Notes: generated from the letters alone by a model not told the origin. Positions 1 to 8,158 are shown, numbered from the stretch's first letter. The stretch: DNA of 64,000 nucleotides from Lacicoccus halitifaciens (GCF_040544485.1 NZ_JBDZDV010000001.1:806001-870000); one strand, 5' to 3'. Translations and numbers: made by a program.

Positions 1-578
1 GAGATTTCATCGGCAAGCAGTATATTGCCCTTCCTGTCACGGCCGAATTCGATCTTGAAGTCGGCGAGCTTAAGCCCCATCGGCTCCATGATGTCGAGCA
101 GTGCGACATTGATCTGGTTCGCGCGTTTTTTCAGTTCATCGATTTCATCGTGCGTCGCAAGCTTCATATGGATCGCATGCGCCCGGTTGATCAGCGGATC
201 GTGCAGCGCATCATCTTTTAGGAAAAATTCGATCAGGGGCGGTGCAAACTCCTCGCCCTTTTTGAATCCGAGCCTTTTCGTGATGTCGCCCGCCGCAAGG
301 TTCCTCACGACGATTTCCATCGGTATCATGTCGACGCGGCGGACGAGCTGTGTCGTCTCGCTGGTTGTCTCGATGAAGTGCGACGGGATGCCCGCCGCCT
401 CAAGCCGCTCGAAGATGTTTGATGTGATGAGGTTGTTCAGGCGCCCCTTGCCGGGTGCAAAATCATGCCTCGAGCCGTTCTTTGCGGTCACTTCGTCTTT
501 GTATTCGACTTTCAGGACGAAAGGGTCGCCGGTTTCATACATGCGCTTCGACTTTCCTTCATATAAGAGTGTGGTCAT
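1..578 (-). CDS. purC: Phosphoribosylaminoimidazole-succinocarboxamide synthase, C-terminus cut off by window edge
   Basis: SAICAR synthetase, which joins CAIR and aspartate using ATP in de novo purine synthesis. The 192 visible residues begin with the family start (YEGKSKRMYE) and include VRNLAAGDITKR, the substrate-binding signature region. Family members are about 235 residues, so roughly 40 C-terminal residues lie left of the window. The ATG at 576-578 overlaps the purK stop as ATGA, showing translational coupling in the purE-purK-purC operon. The identification is secure. Confidence 0.95.
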   Translation of the reverse strand, partial: MTTLLYEGKSKRMYETGDPFVLKVEYKDEVTAKNGSRHDFAPGKGRLNNLITSNIFERLEAAGIPSHFIETTSETTQLVRRVDMIPMEIVVRNLAAGDITKRLGFKKGEEFAPPLIEFFLKDDALHDPLINRAHAIHMKLATHDEIDELKKRANQINVALLDIMEPMGLKLADFKIEFGRDRKGNILLADEI

Positions 579-1705
579 GCCTGCCCCTCCTTTTCAAAAT
601 CCGTCTTGAGTTTTTCCAGGGTGTCTTCCACATCATCAGTGAGTATCGTCATATGCCCCATCTTCCGTTCAGGTTTCCGTGCGGACTTGCCGTACAGATG
701 GACATGCCATTCCGGATGGTCGTAAAGTGCATCCCCGAGCCTGTCCAGATCCTGGCCGAGCAGGTTCATCATGACTGCCCGCTTATGCTGGCGGATTTCA
801 GGCATCGGCTGGTTGGTGAGCGCAAGTATATGCGCATCAAACTGCGATATGTTGCATGACTCGATCGTATGGTGCGCCGAGTTGTGCGGGCGCGGCGCAA
901 TCTCGTTCACGTACAGTTCGCCTGACTTGTCTATGAAGAATTCGACCGTGAACACGCCGGCGAAATGAAGTTTATTCATGATCTTTTCGACTTCCGCTTC
1001 GGCGTCCTTCTGGCGGTCGATCCTTGATGGCGCGATCGTGCGGTAGAGGATCTGGTTCCTGTGCAGGTTCTCCTGCAGCGGGAAGACGATCGTCTTTCCG
1101 TCCGCGCTCCTTGCGACGGTGAGGGAGACTTCGCGCTCGAGGTCGAGATATTTCTCCGCGATGAACTGCGTGTCTCCGTAGGGGATCGGCTCTTTTTCGA
1201 GGTCGTCTTCGGATTCGACGAGGTACTGCCCCTTCCCGTCATAGCCGCCCGTCGCCGTCTTCACGATGACCGGCCAGCCTTCCTGCTCCGCGAATGCCTT
1301 CACGTCTCCGTCGCCTGACACTTTTTCAAACGGTACGACTTTCGCACCGGAATTTCTGACCGCATCCTTTTCGGTCTCGCGGTTCTGCAGTGTGAGCAGC
1401 GTCTCCGCACCCTGCGGCACGTAGTATTCGTCCACCATGCGCTTGAGCAGCGGGCCGTCGATGTTTTCAAATTCGTAAGTGATGATGTCTGAGGCGTCGC
1501 CGAGTTGTTTTAACGCTGCTTCATCATCGAACGCCGCATTGATGAATAAATCACTCGTCGCCTTTGCCGGCGCATCTTCAGACGGATCGAGCACCGCCAC
1601 TTTGTAGCCCATCCTGAGCGCACTCTGCGCGAGCATCTTACCCAATTGTCCGCCGCCGATGATGCCGATTACTGCTCCCGGATAAATCCTTCTACTTAAG
1701 GTCAT
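575..1705 (-). CDS. purK: N5-carboxyaminoimidazole ribonucleotide synthetase (PurK)
   Basis: ATP-grasp enzyme that carboxylates AIR with bicarbonate to give N5-CAIR, the substrate of PurE encoded just upstream. The 376-residue product shows the N-terminal nucleotide-binding loop GGGQLGKM (about 17-24), an ATP-grasp core with GGYDGKGQ, EKYLDLEREVS and VNEIAPRPHNSAH, and a C-terminal HLYGKSARKPERKMGH segment typical of the family. A longer reading frame runs up to 1831, but the ATG at 1705 gives the length and N-terminus of PurK homologues. It overlaps the end of purE by 14 bases, and its own stop overlaps the purC start. Confidence 0.96.
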   Translation of the reverse strand: MTLSRRIYPGAVIGIIGGGQLGKMLAQSALRMGYKVAVLDPSEDAPAKATSDLFINAAFDDEAALKQLGDASDIITYEFENIDGPLLKRMVDEYYVPQGAETLLTLQNRETEKDAVRNSGAKVVPFEKVSGDGDVKAFAEQEGWPVIVKTATGGYDGKGQYLVESEDDLEKEPIPYGDTQFIAEKYLDLEREVSLTVARSADGKTIVFPLQENLHRNQILYRTIAPSRIDRQKDAEAEVEKIMNKLHFAGVFTVEFFIDKSGELYVNEIAPRPHNSAHHTIESCNISQFDAHILALTNQPMPEIRQHKRAVMMNLLGQDLDRLGDALYDHPEWHVHLYGKSARKPERKMGHMTILTDDVEDTLEKLKTDFEKEGQA

Positions 1706-2174
1706 TCTGCATAGCCTCCACTTTGTCTTCCAATGATTTCGTATATTCCGATAATTTTGAACTGAGATCTCCATCTGAAATCGCAAGCATCCTGGCTGCG
1801 AGTATACCGGCATTCTTCGCTCCGGCCTCACCGATCGCCGTCGTCGCCACCGGTATGCCGCCCGGCATCTGGACGATCGAGAGCAGTGAATCCAGCCCCT
1901 TCAGCGATTTCGATTCGATCGGCACGCCGATCACCGGCAGGTTGGTGAGACTCGCCACCATACCCGGCAGGTGTGCAGCCCCCCCGGCGCCTGCGATGAT
2001 CACTTTCAGGCCCCGCTCCTGTGCATTTTCCGCATACGCCACCATATCTTTCGGCGTGCGGTGGGCGCTGACCACTTTCGCTTCATATTCTATGCCGAAT
2101 TCATCAAGCATCTCTGCTGCAAGTTTCATCGTGGGCCAGTCCGAAGAGCTGCCCATAATAATGCCTACGCTCAT
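1692..2174 (-). CDS. purE: N5-carboxyaminoimidazole ribonucleotide mutase (PurE class I)
   Basis: Converts N5-CAIR to CAIR in purine biosynthesis. The 160-residue product has the class I PurE signatures GSSSDWPTM (8-16) and SAHRTP (36-41, with the catalytic His38), and GAGGAAHLPGM. It is the first gene of the minus-strand purine operon and has a strong ribosome site (AGGAGG, about 8 bases before the ATG). The upstream region contains PurR-box-like repeats shared with the divergent folD gene. Confidence 0.97.
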   Translation of the reverse strand: MSVGIIMGSSSDWPTMKLAAEMLDEFGIEYEAKVVSAHRTPKDMVAYAENAQERGLKVIIAGAGGAAHLPGMVASLTNLPVIGVPIESKSLKGLDSLLSIVQMPGGIPVATTAIGEAGAKNAGILAARMLAISDGDLSSKLSEYTKSLEDKVEAMQNDLK

Positions 2175-2249
2175 TGTTTCATCCTCCTGATTGTCCTAAA
2201 GTCGAATGTTCAACTTCATTCTATCAAGTAAGATGCTTTGATTCAACTT

Positions 2250-2345
2250 ATTTACGAACATTATTTTATTTTAAAGTTTCATCGTTTGTATATACGAACA
2301 ATGAGTAGTTTTCTTGCCCCCTATCGTTCGTGAAATTTCTTTCAT
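2250..2345. promoter_or_regulatory. Putative PurR boxes between purE and folD
   Basis: Four ACGAAC/GTTCGT-type elements lie in the divergent intergenic region: 2250-2262 (ending ACGAACATT), an inverted degenerate copy at 2281-2293 (ATCGTTTGT), 2290-2302 (ATATACGAACAAT) and an inverted copy at 2333-2345 (ATCGTTCGT). They resemble the Bacillus/Staphylococcus PurR box AWWWCCGAACWWT, except that the first C of CCGAAC is A. In B. subtilis PurR binds paired inverted boxes and controls pur genes and folD, so a shared control region for both directions is a reasonable inference. Confidence 0.6.
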
Positions 2346-2411
2346 TGAAATTTTCTGCACATTCGTACATAATGTAAATGGATATACAGATAATATTAGG
2401 AGGAAATTTTT

Positions 2412-3263
2412 ATGACTGCTGAAGTTTTAAACGGCCGCGAAATCGCAAAAGATTACCGCGCAGGCCTTGCAGAAGAAGTTGAAAAATTAAAATCACAGGG
2501 CATCACGCCGAACCTGACTGTTGTGATCGCAGGTAACGATGGTGCGTCACTGAGCTATGTCAGATCCAAAAACAAAGCTGCCGAAAAAGTCGGCATGACT
2601 TCTGATATCGTCCATCTCCCTGAGGAAGCTTCCGAGGAAGATGTACTGAACGAAGTGAAACGCCTGAACAATGATGATTCAGTGCATGGCATTTTGGTGC
2701 AGGTTCCACTTCCGGATCAGGTCGATGAGAACAAAGTCCTCGAGGCAATCTCACCTGAGAAAGACGTCGACGGCTTCAGCCCGATCAACATCGGCCGCCT
2801 GTACACCGGCCAGCGCACATTCGTGCCATGTACGCCGCTCGGCATCATGGAGCTGCTTAAGCACACAGGTCCTTTGGAAGGCAAAGACGTTGCAGTCATC
2901 GGACGTTCACACATCGTCGGCCAGCCGGTTGCGAAACTGCTCACTAACGAGAACGCAACAGTGACGCTGATGCACTCACGCACTAAAAACATGGTCGAGA
3001 AGCTGAAAGACTTCGACGTTGTCGTTTCAGCCGTCGGCAAACCTGGCCTTGTCAAAGGCGAGCACCTTAAAGAAGGCGCAATCGTCATCGACGTGGGTAA
3101 CACAATGGTCGACGACAAACTCGTCGGCGACGTCGAATACGACTCCGCTGCCGAAGTTGCAAGCTACATCACACCTGTACCAGGCGGTGTCGGCCCACTC
3201 ACCATCACAATGGTGCTGAACAACACACTGCTTGCTGCAAAATGGAATAAAGGCATCGAATAA
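2412..3263 (+). CDS. folD: Bifunctional methylenetetrahydrofolate dehydrogenase/cyclohydrolase (FolD)
   Basis: Oxidises 5,10-methylene-THF to methenyl-THF with NADP and hydrolyses it to 10-formyl-THF, the one-carbon donor for purine synthesis. The 283-residue product has the catalytic Tyr49 and Lys55 in YVRSKNK, the VQVPLPDQ and KDVDGF motifs, the Rossmann segment IGRSHIVGQPVAKLL and the C-terminal PVPGGVGPLTITM. The ribosome site AGGAGGAAA precedes the ATG. It is divergent from purE and followed directly by a strong terminator. Confidence 0.97.
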   Translation: MTAEVLNGREIAKDYRAGLAEEVEKLKSQGITPNLTVVIAGNDGASLSYVRSKNKAAEKVGMTSDIVHLPEEASEEDVLNEVKRLNNDDSVHGILVQVPLPDQVDENKVLEAISPEKDVDGFSPINIGRLYTGQRTFVPCTPLGIMELLKHTGPLEGKDVAVIGRSHIVGQPVAKLLTNENATVTLMHSRTKNMVEKLKDFDVVVSAVGKPGLVKGEHLKEGAIVIDVGNTMVDDKLVGDVEYDSAAEVASYITPVPGGVGPLTITMVLNNTLLAAKWNKGIE

Positions 3264-3278
3264 TTTTAGAATTGGAAA

Positions 3279-3305
3279 CCCCCGGTCAGGCGACCGGGGG
3301 TTTTG
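3279..3305 (+). terminator. Rho-independent terminator of folD
   Basis: A perfect 9-bp stem, CCCCCGGTC (3279-3287) with GACCGGGGG (3292-3300), closes a four-base loop and is followed by TTTT. It begins 16 bases after the folD stop codon. Confidence 0.9.
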
Positions 3306-3325
3306 TCTGGTTGGGGGAGGATTTT

Positions 3326-3491
3326 GGTTCCTGCAGGAACTCGTACCCGTGACGACTACCTGTTAAACTTTTCGTAGGAACTCGCGGCTGTCACGACTAC
3401 CTATTAATCTTCTCGTAGGAACTCGTGACCTTGACGAATACCTGTTAAACTTCTCGTAGGAACTCGTGACCTTGACGAATACCTATTAGCT
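3326..3491 (-). repeat. Array A: 41-bp tandem dyad repeat, four units
   Basis: Unit starts at 3336, 3377, 3418 and 3459 are exactly 41 bases apart. Read on the plus strand each unit is GGAACTCGT, a 7-base centre (ACCCGTG, GGCTGTC, GACCTTG, GACCTTG), then ACGAMTACCTRTTAA and a CTTYTCGTA tail. The two arms are inverted repeats of each other. The leading copy carries the 12-base palindrome TTCCTGCAGGAA (3328-3339). The array lies between the folD terminator and the stop codon of the NERD gene, so it probably lies in the 3' UTR of that minus-strand gene. Related arrays occur at 9979, 21405 and, diverged, at 23948. I do not recognise the family. Confidence 0.9.
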
Positions 3492-3495
3492 CCCT

Positions 3496-4449
3496 TTAAT
3501 CATATCTGAATCTTTTATTTTTAAATGTATATTGATATTCTGCACATGGATTTTCATGTTTCGCATACTTACCGCCAACCAACAACTTAAAATTTTTCCT
3601 TAATATTTCAGTCAGCCTTCTTCTGCTCACGATTCCTCCTAAAAATCTTTCAACTTCATTAATTTTCAAATCCCGTTCATGACGCAGCACCCCGTACTCG
3701 CAGATCGTCCGCAGCACAGCTTTCTCCTTCGGTTCGACATGGCCGCAGCCGCATTCGATATGATACCGCTTCGCCAGAACGCCGAATCCGCCGCACGCAC
3801 AGCACCTTACACCCCACCGCAGCCGGCCGAATTCCACATCATCGAGCTCCCGCGGCTTATACGGACATTCGATCATAAAATCCTCCACCAACCGCGCGGT
3901 CTCACCGATATCCAAAACATCATTCCACTGCTCATCATCGATAAGCTTATGTATCATCCGGCGGATGTCATGCCGCATGACGACCTCCACATCGACTGCA
4001 TCCTTCACATGCACCCGGCCATGCTCGCCAACGAACACGATGCGCCCGGTGAGCCGGCCGCGCCCGCCGAGCCGGTGGTGCATCACACCCATCTTCTCCA
4101 TCGACCGCTTCAGCTGGATGAAAATATCCTTGTTCAGCCGCCTGCCGCCGCTCCACCATTTCCCGTCCACATATTCAAGCTCACCCGAATAATTCTTCAC
4201 ATCAAACACATGGATCCCCTCCCCCGTCACAATCAGGGTATCGATCTGCGTGGTGCCGCCCGCGTCGATCCAGATGTCCTTGAAAATTTTCCAGTGCGGG
4301 CGGCCGAACTCCCCAAGCCAGCGGTCGAGTTCGCACTCCCCCTCAAAACCTGCGGCGAGCCGCTTTAAATCCTGCACATCCTTCCCGCCACCGCCGCCCC
4401 GTCCGCACAACATCTCCAGCCACTGATGCTCGAGCGTCTTCATCCTCAT
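3496..4449 (-). CDS. NERD-domain (nuclease-related) protein
   Basis: The 317-residue product carries a nuclease-related domain in its N-terminal part (about 35-130). Conserved features are an E-containing helix (GFEGECELD), QID at 68-70 and FDVKN at 82-86, matching the D-x(n)-(D/E)-x-K pattern of PD-(D/E)xK nuclease folds. The C-terminal half has a cysteine cluster (CCACGG, then IECGCG), possibly a zinc site, followed by a charged helical region that could be a winged helix. The start at 4449 has GGGAGG nine bases upstream; an upstream in-frame start at 4497 lacks this. Domain identity is clear, but the substrate and biological role are unknown. Confidence 0.75.
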   Translation of the reverse strand: MRMKTLEHQWLEMLCGRGGGGGKDVQDLKRLAAGFEGECELDRWLGEFGRPHWKIFKDIWIDAGGTTQIDTLIVTGEGIHVFDVKNYSGELEYVDGKWWSGGRRLNKDIFIQLKRSMEKMGVMHHRLGGRGRLTGRIVFVGEHGRVHVKDAVDVEVVMRHDIRRMIHKLIDDEQWNDVLDIGETARLVEDFMIECPYKPRELDDVEFGRLRWGVRCCACGGFGVLAKRYHIECGCGHVEPKEKAVLRTICEYGVLRHERDLKINEVERFLGGIVSRRRLTEILRKNFKLLVGGKYAKHENPCAEYQYTFKNKRFRYD

Positions 4450-4580
4450 AATAAAAAACCTCCCGTCTTCCGGCATAATGCGAGCGGCGAAAAACACCCC
4501 TCATCTATATATGCCGAAAAACAGGAGATTTGATTTTTATTGAATGCAAGTAAATTAATTATTTCAAGAAAATAAAACCA

Positions 4581-5561
4581 TCAGCCTCTCATGATGATAT
4601 ATACGAGATACACGATATATATCGCAACAAGCATACCGCCCTCCACCCGGTTCAGGTGGTAGCTCGACTTCGACATCACGAACACGAGGATCGTCACCGC
4701 AATCATGACGAAGATGTCGATGATGATCACGCTGCTGACCGCAAGCGGCGCAACAACCGCCGAAACCCCGAGCACGAGCAGGATGTTGAAGATCCCGCTG
4801 CCGACGAGGTTGCCCATCGCCATATCCGTCTCGCCCTTCACGGCAGCCATGATGGACGTCACCATCTCAGGCAGCGACGTACCGATCGCAACGATCGTGA
4901 GACCAACCAGCGCCTGTGACATACCGAGCGCAATCGCAATTTCTGTGGCGCTCGAAACCACAAGCTCACCGCCGAGGATGATGCCGGCAAGCCCCACAAT
5001 CAGGACGATAATGAGGGATGCCCAGCCGCGCGAGGCCGTCCCCGGCTCCGCCGCCTCCGTGAGGCGCAGCTCTTCATCGAGCGTCGCAACACGCGTGCGC
5101 TTCGCTTTCATAAATACATAAAACATATAAAACGCCATGCCCGCCAGGAAGATGAGACCGTCCAGGCGCGAAAGCATACTCTCACCGGAGCCGCCGAACC
5201 ACCGTTCACTCACCAGCAGCAACAGCAAAAAGACCGAACCGATCGCAAAAATCATATCCCGGTTCGCGATGCTCCGTTCCACCACGATCGGCGAGACGAG
5301 CGCGGTGAGTCCGAGTATGAGCGTGATGTTTGCGATATTGCTCCCGACGACGTTACCGACGACCATATCGCCGTTGCCTTCGAGTGCCGCGATGATGTTG
5401 ACCACCACTTCAGGCGCGCTCGTCCCGAAAGCGACGATCGTGAGCCCGATGATGATCGGCGAGATGCTGAGCTTCTTCGCGATCGTCGACGCACTGTCCA
5501 CAAACCAGTCCGCCCCCTTGATCAGCAGCGCAAATCCCACCACAAGCCATATGTATGTCAT
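4581..5561 (-). CDS. Calcium/sodium antiporter, CaCA family (YrbG type)
   Basis: Inner-membrane exchanger of 326 residues with about ten membrane segments. The two inverted alpha repeats that form the ion pathway are visible: GLTIVAFGTSAPE followed by GNVVGSNIANI in the first half, and GLTIVAIGTSLPE followed by GNLVGSGIFNI in the second. The acidic residue after each GTS(A/L)P motif is the cation ligand. A charged cytosolic loop (KAKRTRVATLDEELRLTEAAEP) separates the halves. Family knowledge supports Na+-driven Ca2+ export; the exact ion is not shown by sequence. The start has AGGAGG upstream, and the gene stands alone. Confidence 0.88.
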   Translation of the reverse strand: MTYIWLVVGFALLIKGADWFVDSASTIAKKLSISPIIIGLTIVAFGTSAPEVVVNIIAALEGNGDMVVGNVVGSNIANITLILGLTALVSPIVVERSIANRDMIFAIGSVFLLLLLVSERWFGGSGESMLSRLDGLIFLAGMAFYMFYVFMKAKRTRVATLDEELRLTEAAEPGTASRGWASLIIVLIVGLAGIILGGELVVSSATEIAIALGMSQALVGLTIVAIGTSLPEMVTSIMAAVKGETDMAMGNLVGSGIFNILLVLGVSAVVAPLAVSSVIIIDIFVMIAVTILVFVMSKSSYHLNRVEGGMLVAIYIVYLVYIIMRG

Positions 5562-5671
5562 AGATGCCCCTCCTAATAAGTATAGACTTCATATACCCAA
5601 TATTTTAACAAATAAAAGACCCCGGGCAGATTATTTTCCGCCCGGGGCGCAAGCTCAGTCCATGGAGCCTG

Positions 5672-6808
5672 TTAAACCGTCTCGCCGACGAGGCTCATCT
5701 TCGGACCGAACGGTTCGAAGTGGATGTTGTCTTCGCTGAAGCCGACTTCATGCAGCACTTTGATCATCGCATTCATGAAGTGCATGGAACCGCAGATGTA
5801 GACGCTGCGATCCTGAAGACCTTCGAAGTCTTCGTGGTTTAAGAAACCTTCATCATCGCTGTATTTCACTTTCACATCGATTCTTTCACCAAATTCCTGC
5901 ATCTCATCCTTGAACGGGTGCATCCCTTTATTCTGCACGCTGTAGATGAACTTCGGATCCTTGCCCGCTTCAATCGCCTCTTCGATCATCGCCATGACCG
6001 GTGTCGCACCGACGCCGCCTGCGATGAAGAGGAGTTTTTCATCTGCAGGATCGAGGAGGAAGTCACCTGCAGGTGCGCTCAGTTCGAGCGTGTCTCCGAC
6101 CTGGACGTCGTCGTGCATATGGTGGGAGACGACGCCTGCCGTGTCATCCGTCCCTTCCTTCTTCACAGCAAACTGGAGCCCTTCCTCTGTATGGATCGAA
6201 CAGATGGAGTAATGGCGCAGCGCCTCGTACGGGTAATCCGACGGATCCACTTTGACCGTGATGTACTGGCCGGCGCGGACATCGAAGTCCACTTCGTCGC
6301 TCTTCACCGTATAGCGGACGATGTCATCAGACAGCTGGTCCTTCCCGGTCACCTTGAACGGTACGAAGCCGTCCCATTCCGCTTCCTTATACATGCCAGC
6401 TTCCACATCGATGAAGATCTGGGCGATCTCGCCGTAGTACTCTTCCCATGCATCCATGATTTCAGGTGTCGCTGCATCACCCAGCACTTCCTTGATGCCT
6501 TCGAGCAGGTTTTCGCCCACGATTGGATAATGTTCCGGTTTGACGTTGAGCGCGCGGTGCTTATGGGCGATGCCGATGACCGCAGGTACGATCGCCTCCA
6601 GGTCATCGATGTGCCTTGCCGCCTGGAGCACTGTGAATGCGAGGGCCTTCGGCTGGTCGCCGACCTTCTGGTTTGTCTGGTTGAACATGTTCAACAGGTC
6701 CGGATGCTTTTTGAACATGTTCTGGTAAAACACTGTAGTGATGGTCGTGCCGTGTTCTTCCAATGCAGGTACAGTTGCCTTGATGATTTCTTTTTTATGA
6801 AGTTCCAT
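5672..6808 (-). CDS. hmp: Flavohaemoglobin, nitric oxide dioxygenase
   Basis: Cytosolic enzyme that converts NO and O2 to nitrate with NAD(P)H. The 378-residue product has an N-terminal globin domain with Tyr28 (distal B10), proximal His84 in AHKHRAL and Tyr94, then an FAD domain with RHYSICS and an NAD domain with GGVGATPVMAM and the C-terminal FGPKM. Length and order match bacterial Hmp. The gene is divergent from a predicted NsrR-type NO sensor at 6972, and a dyad resembling the NsrR operator lies just upstream of its start. Confidence 0.95.
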   Translation of the reverse strand: MELHKKEIIKATVPALEEHGTTITTVFYQNMFKKHPDLLNMFNQTNQKVGDQPKALAFTVLQAARHIDDLEAIVPAVIGIAHKHRALNVKPEHYPIVGENLLEGIKEVLGDAATPEIMDAWEEYYGEIAQIFIDVEAGMYKEAEWDGFVPFKVTGKDQLSDDIVRYTVKSDEVDFDVRAGQYITVKVDPSDYPYEALRHYSICSIHTEEGLQFAVKKEGTDDTAGVVSHHMHDDVQVGDTLELSAPAGDFLLDPADEKLLFIAGGVGATPVMAMIEEAIEAGKDPKFIYSVQNKGMHPFKDEMQEFGERIDVKVKYSDDEGFLNHEDFEGLQDRSVYICGSMHFMNAMIKVLHEVGFSEDNIHFEPFGPKMSLVGETV

Positions 6809-6826
6809 GAAAACGCTCCCTTTTAA

Positions 6827-6849
6827 AAGATATATATTTTATACACCTT
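6827..6849. promoter_or_regulatory. Putative NsrR operator upstream of hmp
   Basis: A 23-base imperfect dyad begins AAGATATATA and ends ATACACCTT. It resembles the NsrR operator form known from Bacillus and enterobacteria (AAGATG...CATCTT arms). It lies 18-40 bases upstream of the hmp ATG, and an NsrR-like gene is the divergent neighbour. Assignment is by similarity and context only. Confidence 0.5.
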
Positions 6850-6971
6850 TAATGTTATACCCCGGGAGGCAGATTTACAACCCTTTGTTAATATATTCAC
6901 AAATTTGTCAATGTTAAATTTAAGGATTAATTGAGGCTTTTGATGTAAAGTATAGTCAAGAGGTGAGAAAT

Positions 6972-7385
6972 ATGAAACTGACTTTATATACGGACTATTC
7001 CCTCAGAGTGCTGATGTACCTCGGTACGCGGCAGACGGATGAAAAAGTGCAGATCGATGAAATATCGGACTACTACAACATCTCGAAAAATCATCTGACG
7101 AAGGTCGTCCATAATCTCGCGAAGCTCGGCTATATACACACTGTGCGTGGCCGCGGCGGCGGTATTATGCTAAAATATAAACCGGAAGATATGAAGATAG
7201 GCGACGTCGTGAGGAACACGGAAGATAATTTCCATATGGCGGAATGCTTCAGACATGACAACGAATGCGTCCTCACCCCCGTATGCGGCCTGAAGTTCGT
7301 GCTTAACGACGCGCTGGAGAATTACCTTAAAACCCTGGATGAGTATACACTTCAGGATATACTACCGAAAGCAATGATGAGGTGA
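6972..7385 (+). CDS. nsrR: Rrf2-family iron-sulphur regulator, NsrR type
   Basis: A 137-residue winged-helix repressor of the Rrf2 family. The N-terminal DNA-binding part contains YYNISKNHLTKVVHNLAKLGYIHTVRGRGGG, and three cysteines (92, 99, 105) in ECFRHDNECVLTPVC are the expected [4Fe-4S] ligands of NsrR, whose NO damage relieves repression. It is divergent from the NO-detoxifying hmp gene, which supports NsrR over CymR or IscR. The ATG at 6972 follows GAGGTGAG; a GTG at 6963 lies within that ribosome site and is less likely. The next gene starts 8 bases after its stop, so the two are probably cotranscribed. Confidence 0.88.
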   Translation: MKLTLYTDYSLRVLMYLGTRQTDEKVQIDEISDYYNISKNHLTKVVHNLAKLGYIHTVRGRGGGIMLKYKPEDMKIGDVVRNTEDNFHMAECFRHDNECVLTPVCGLKFVLNDALENYLKTLDEYTLQDILPKAMMR

Positions 7386-7393
7386 GCAGATAA

Positions 7394-8092
7394 ATGAATA
7401 TCAATACTATGGTGAAAGTGATGGCGGGCCTCCTGCCGGTTGCGCCGATCACGGCAGAAATGGTGGAAGATGCAGGGGGCGCGGAAGCGAATCCGGTCTA
7501 TGAAGACTACAGCGGACCGACGATGGAGGAAGAGATTGCGGCCTATAACAATCCTGCACCGACGATCAGAAACCTGGATACCGTCAATGTACAGGTCGGG
7601 GATGATTTCGATCCGATGGCGGGCGTCTATGCGCTCGACAACCAGGACGGGAACATCACGGACAACATCCAGATCACAAACGACAACGTGGACACATCCA
7701 CGCCGGGGACATACACGGTCTCATACCGGGTCGAGAACAGCAGGAACGGCTGGTTCGAATACACCCGCTCCATCACCGTAAGCGACGCCCCGACCGACCC
7801 GGTCCCGCTCGTTCCGCCGACCGAGGCAGAGCTTCAAGGGACATCCGAAAGCACATCATCAACTGTGCTCTTCAATAATATGGAAGATGTCACGATCAGC
7901 GTCGGCGAGGACTTCAACCCACGTGAAGGCATCGAAATCATCGATACGGACGGGCGTGATATCGCGCATACCGCATACATTTCAGGCGAAGTCGACACTG
8001 ATACGCCGGGCGAGTACACGATCGCCTACGCGGTCTTCGACCAGTTTGAAAATCCTCATGCATATGCAAGGACCATCACAGTGGTGGAATAA
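7394..8092 (+). CDS. Protein with two Ig-like (DUF5011/Cry22-type) repeats
   Basis: An acidic 232-residue protein with two homologous beta-sandwich repeats, roughly residues 55-130 and 163-232. Each has the pattern VxVGxDFxPxxGxxxxDxxG followed by VDTxTPGxYTxxYxV and ending RTITV, as in DUF5011 domains found in surface and adhesive proteins. The first 20 residues are hydrophobic with one Lys and end in Ala, so they could act as a weak signal peptide, but no clear lipobox, LPXTG or membrane anchor is present. It sits 8 bases after nsrR, an unusual partnership. The function is unknown. Confidence 0.7.
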   Translation: MNINTMVKVMAGLLPVAPITAEMVEDAGGAEANPVYEDYSGPTMEEEIAAYNNPAPTIRNLDTVNVQVGDDFDPMAGVYALDNQDGNITDNIQITNDNVDTSTPGTYTVSYRVENSRNGWFEYTRSITVSDAPTDPVPLVPPTEAELQGTSESTSSTVLFNNMEDVTISVGEDFNPREGIEIIDTDGRDIAHTAYISGEVDTDTPGEYTIAYAVFDQFENPHAYARTITVVE

Positions 8093-8117
8093 ACTCCGGG
8101 GCATCCGGGGTTTTTTT
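8089..8117 (+). terminator. Terminator of the nsrR operon
   Basis: AAACTCCGG pairs with CCGGGGTTT (one T-G wobble) around a five-base loop, followed by a run of seven T, immediately after the stop codon at 8092. Confidence 0.75.
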
Positions 8118-8123
8118 GTGCAT

Positions 8124-8149
8124 AAAAAAACCCGCTCACATTGAGCGGG
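8124..8149 (-). terminator. Terminator of the PfpI/DJ-1 gene
   Basis: CCCGCTCA (8131-8138) pairs with TGAGCGGG (8142-8149). On the minus strand the stem is followed by seven T, nine bases beyond the gene's stop codon. Confidence 0.85.
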
Positions 8150-8158
8150 GTTCACTTA

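Noticed and set aside
1705..1831. Longer N-terminus for PurK
   Set aside because: The extra 42 residues are basic, lie wholly inside purE and do not resemble PurK; the ATG at 1705 gives the normal length.
3336..3490. Repeat arrays as CRISPR
   Set aside because: The variable part is only 7 bases, neighbouring units can share the same centre, and no cas genes lie near. The period of 41 is mostly conserved sequence.
3679..4368. 229-codon plus-strand frame opposite the NERD gene
   Set aside because: Proline/histidine-rich shadow of the NERD frame without a ribosome site; the NERD domain on the minus strand explains the region.
5918..6826. 302-codon open frame on the plus strand opposite hmp
   Set aside because: It is the shadow of a strongly coding GC-rich gene; the product is Cys/His/Arg-rich with no family, and no ribosome site or promoter supports it.
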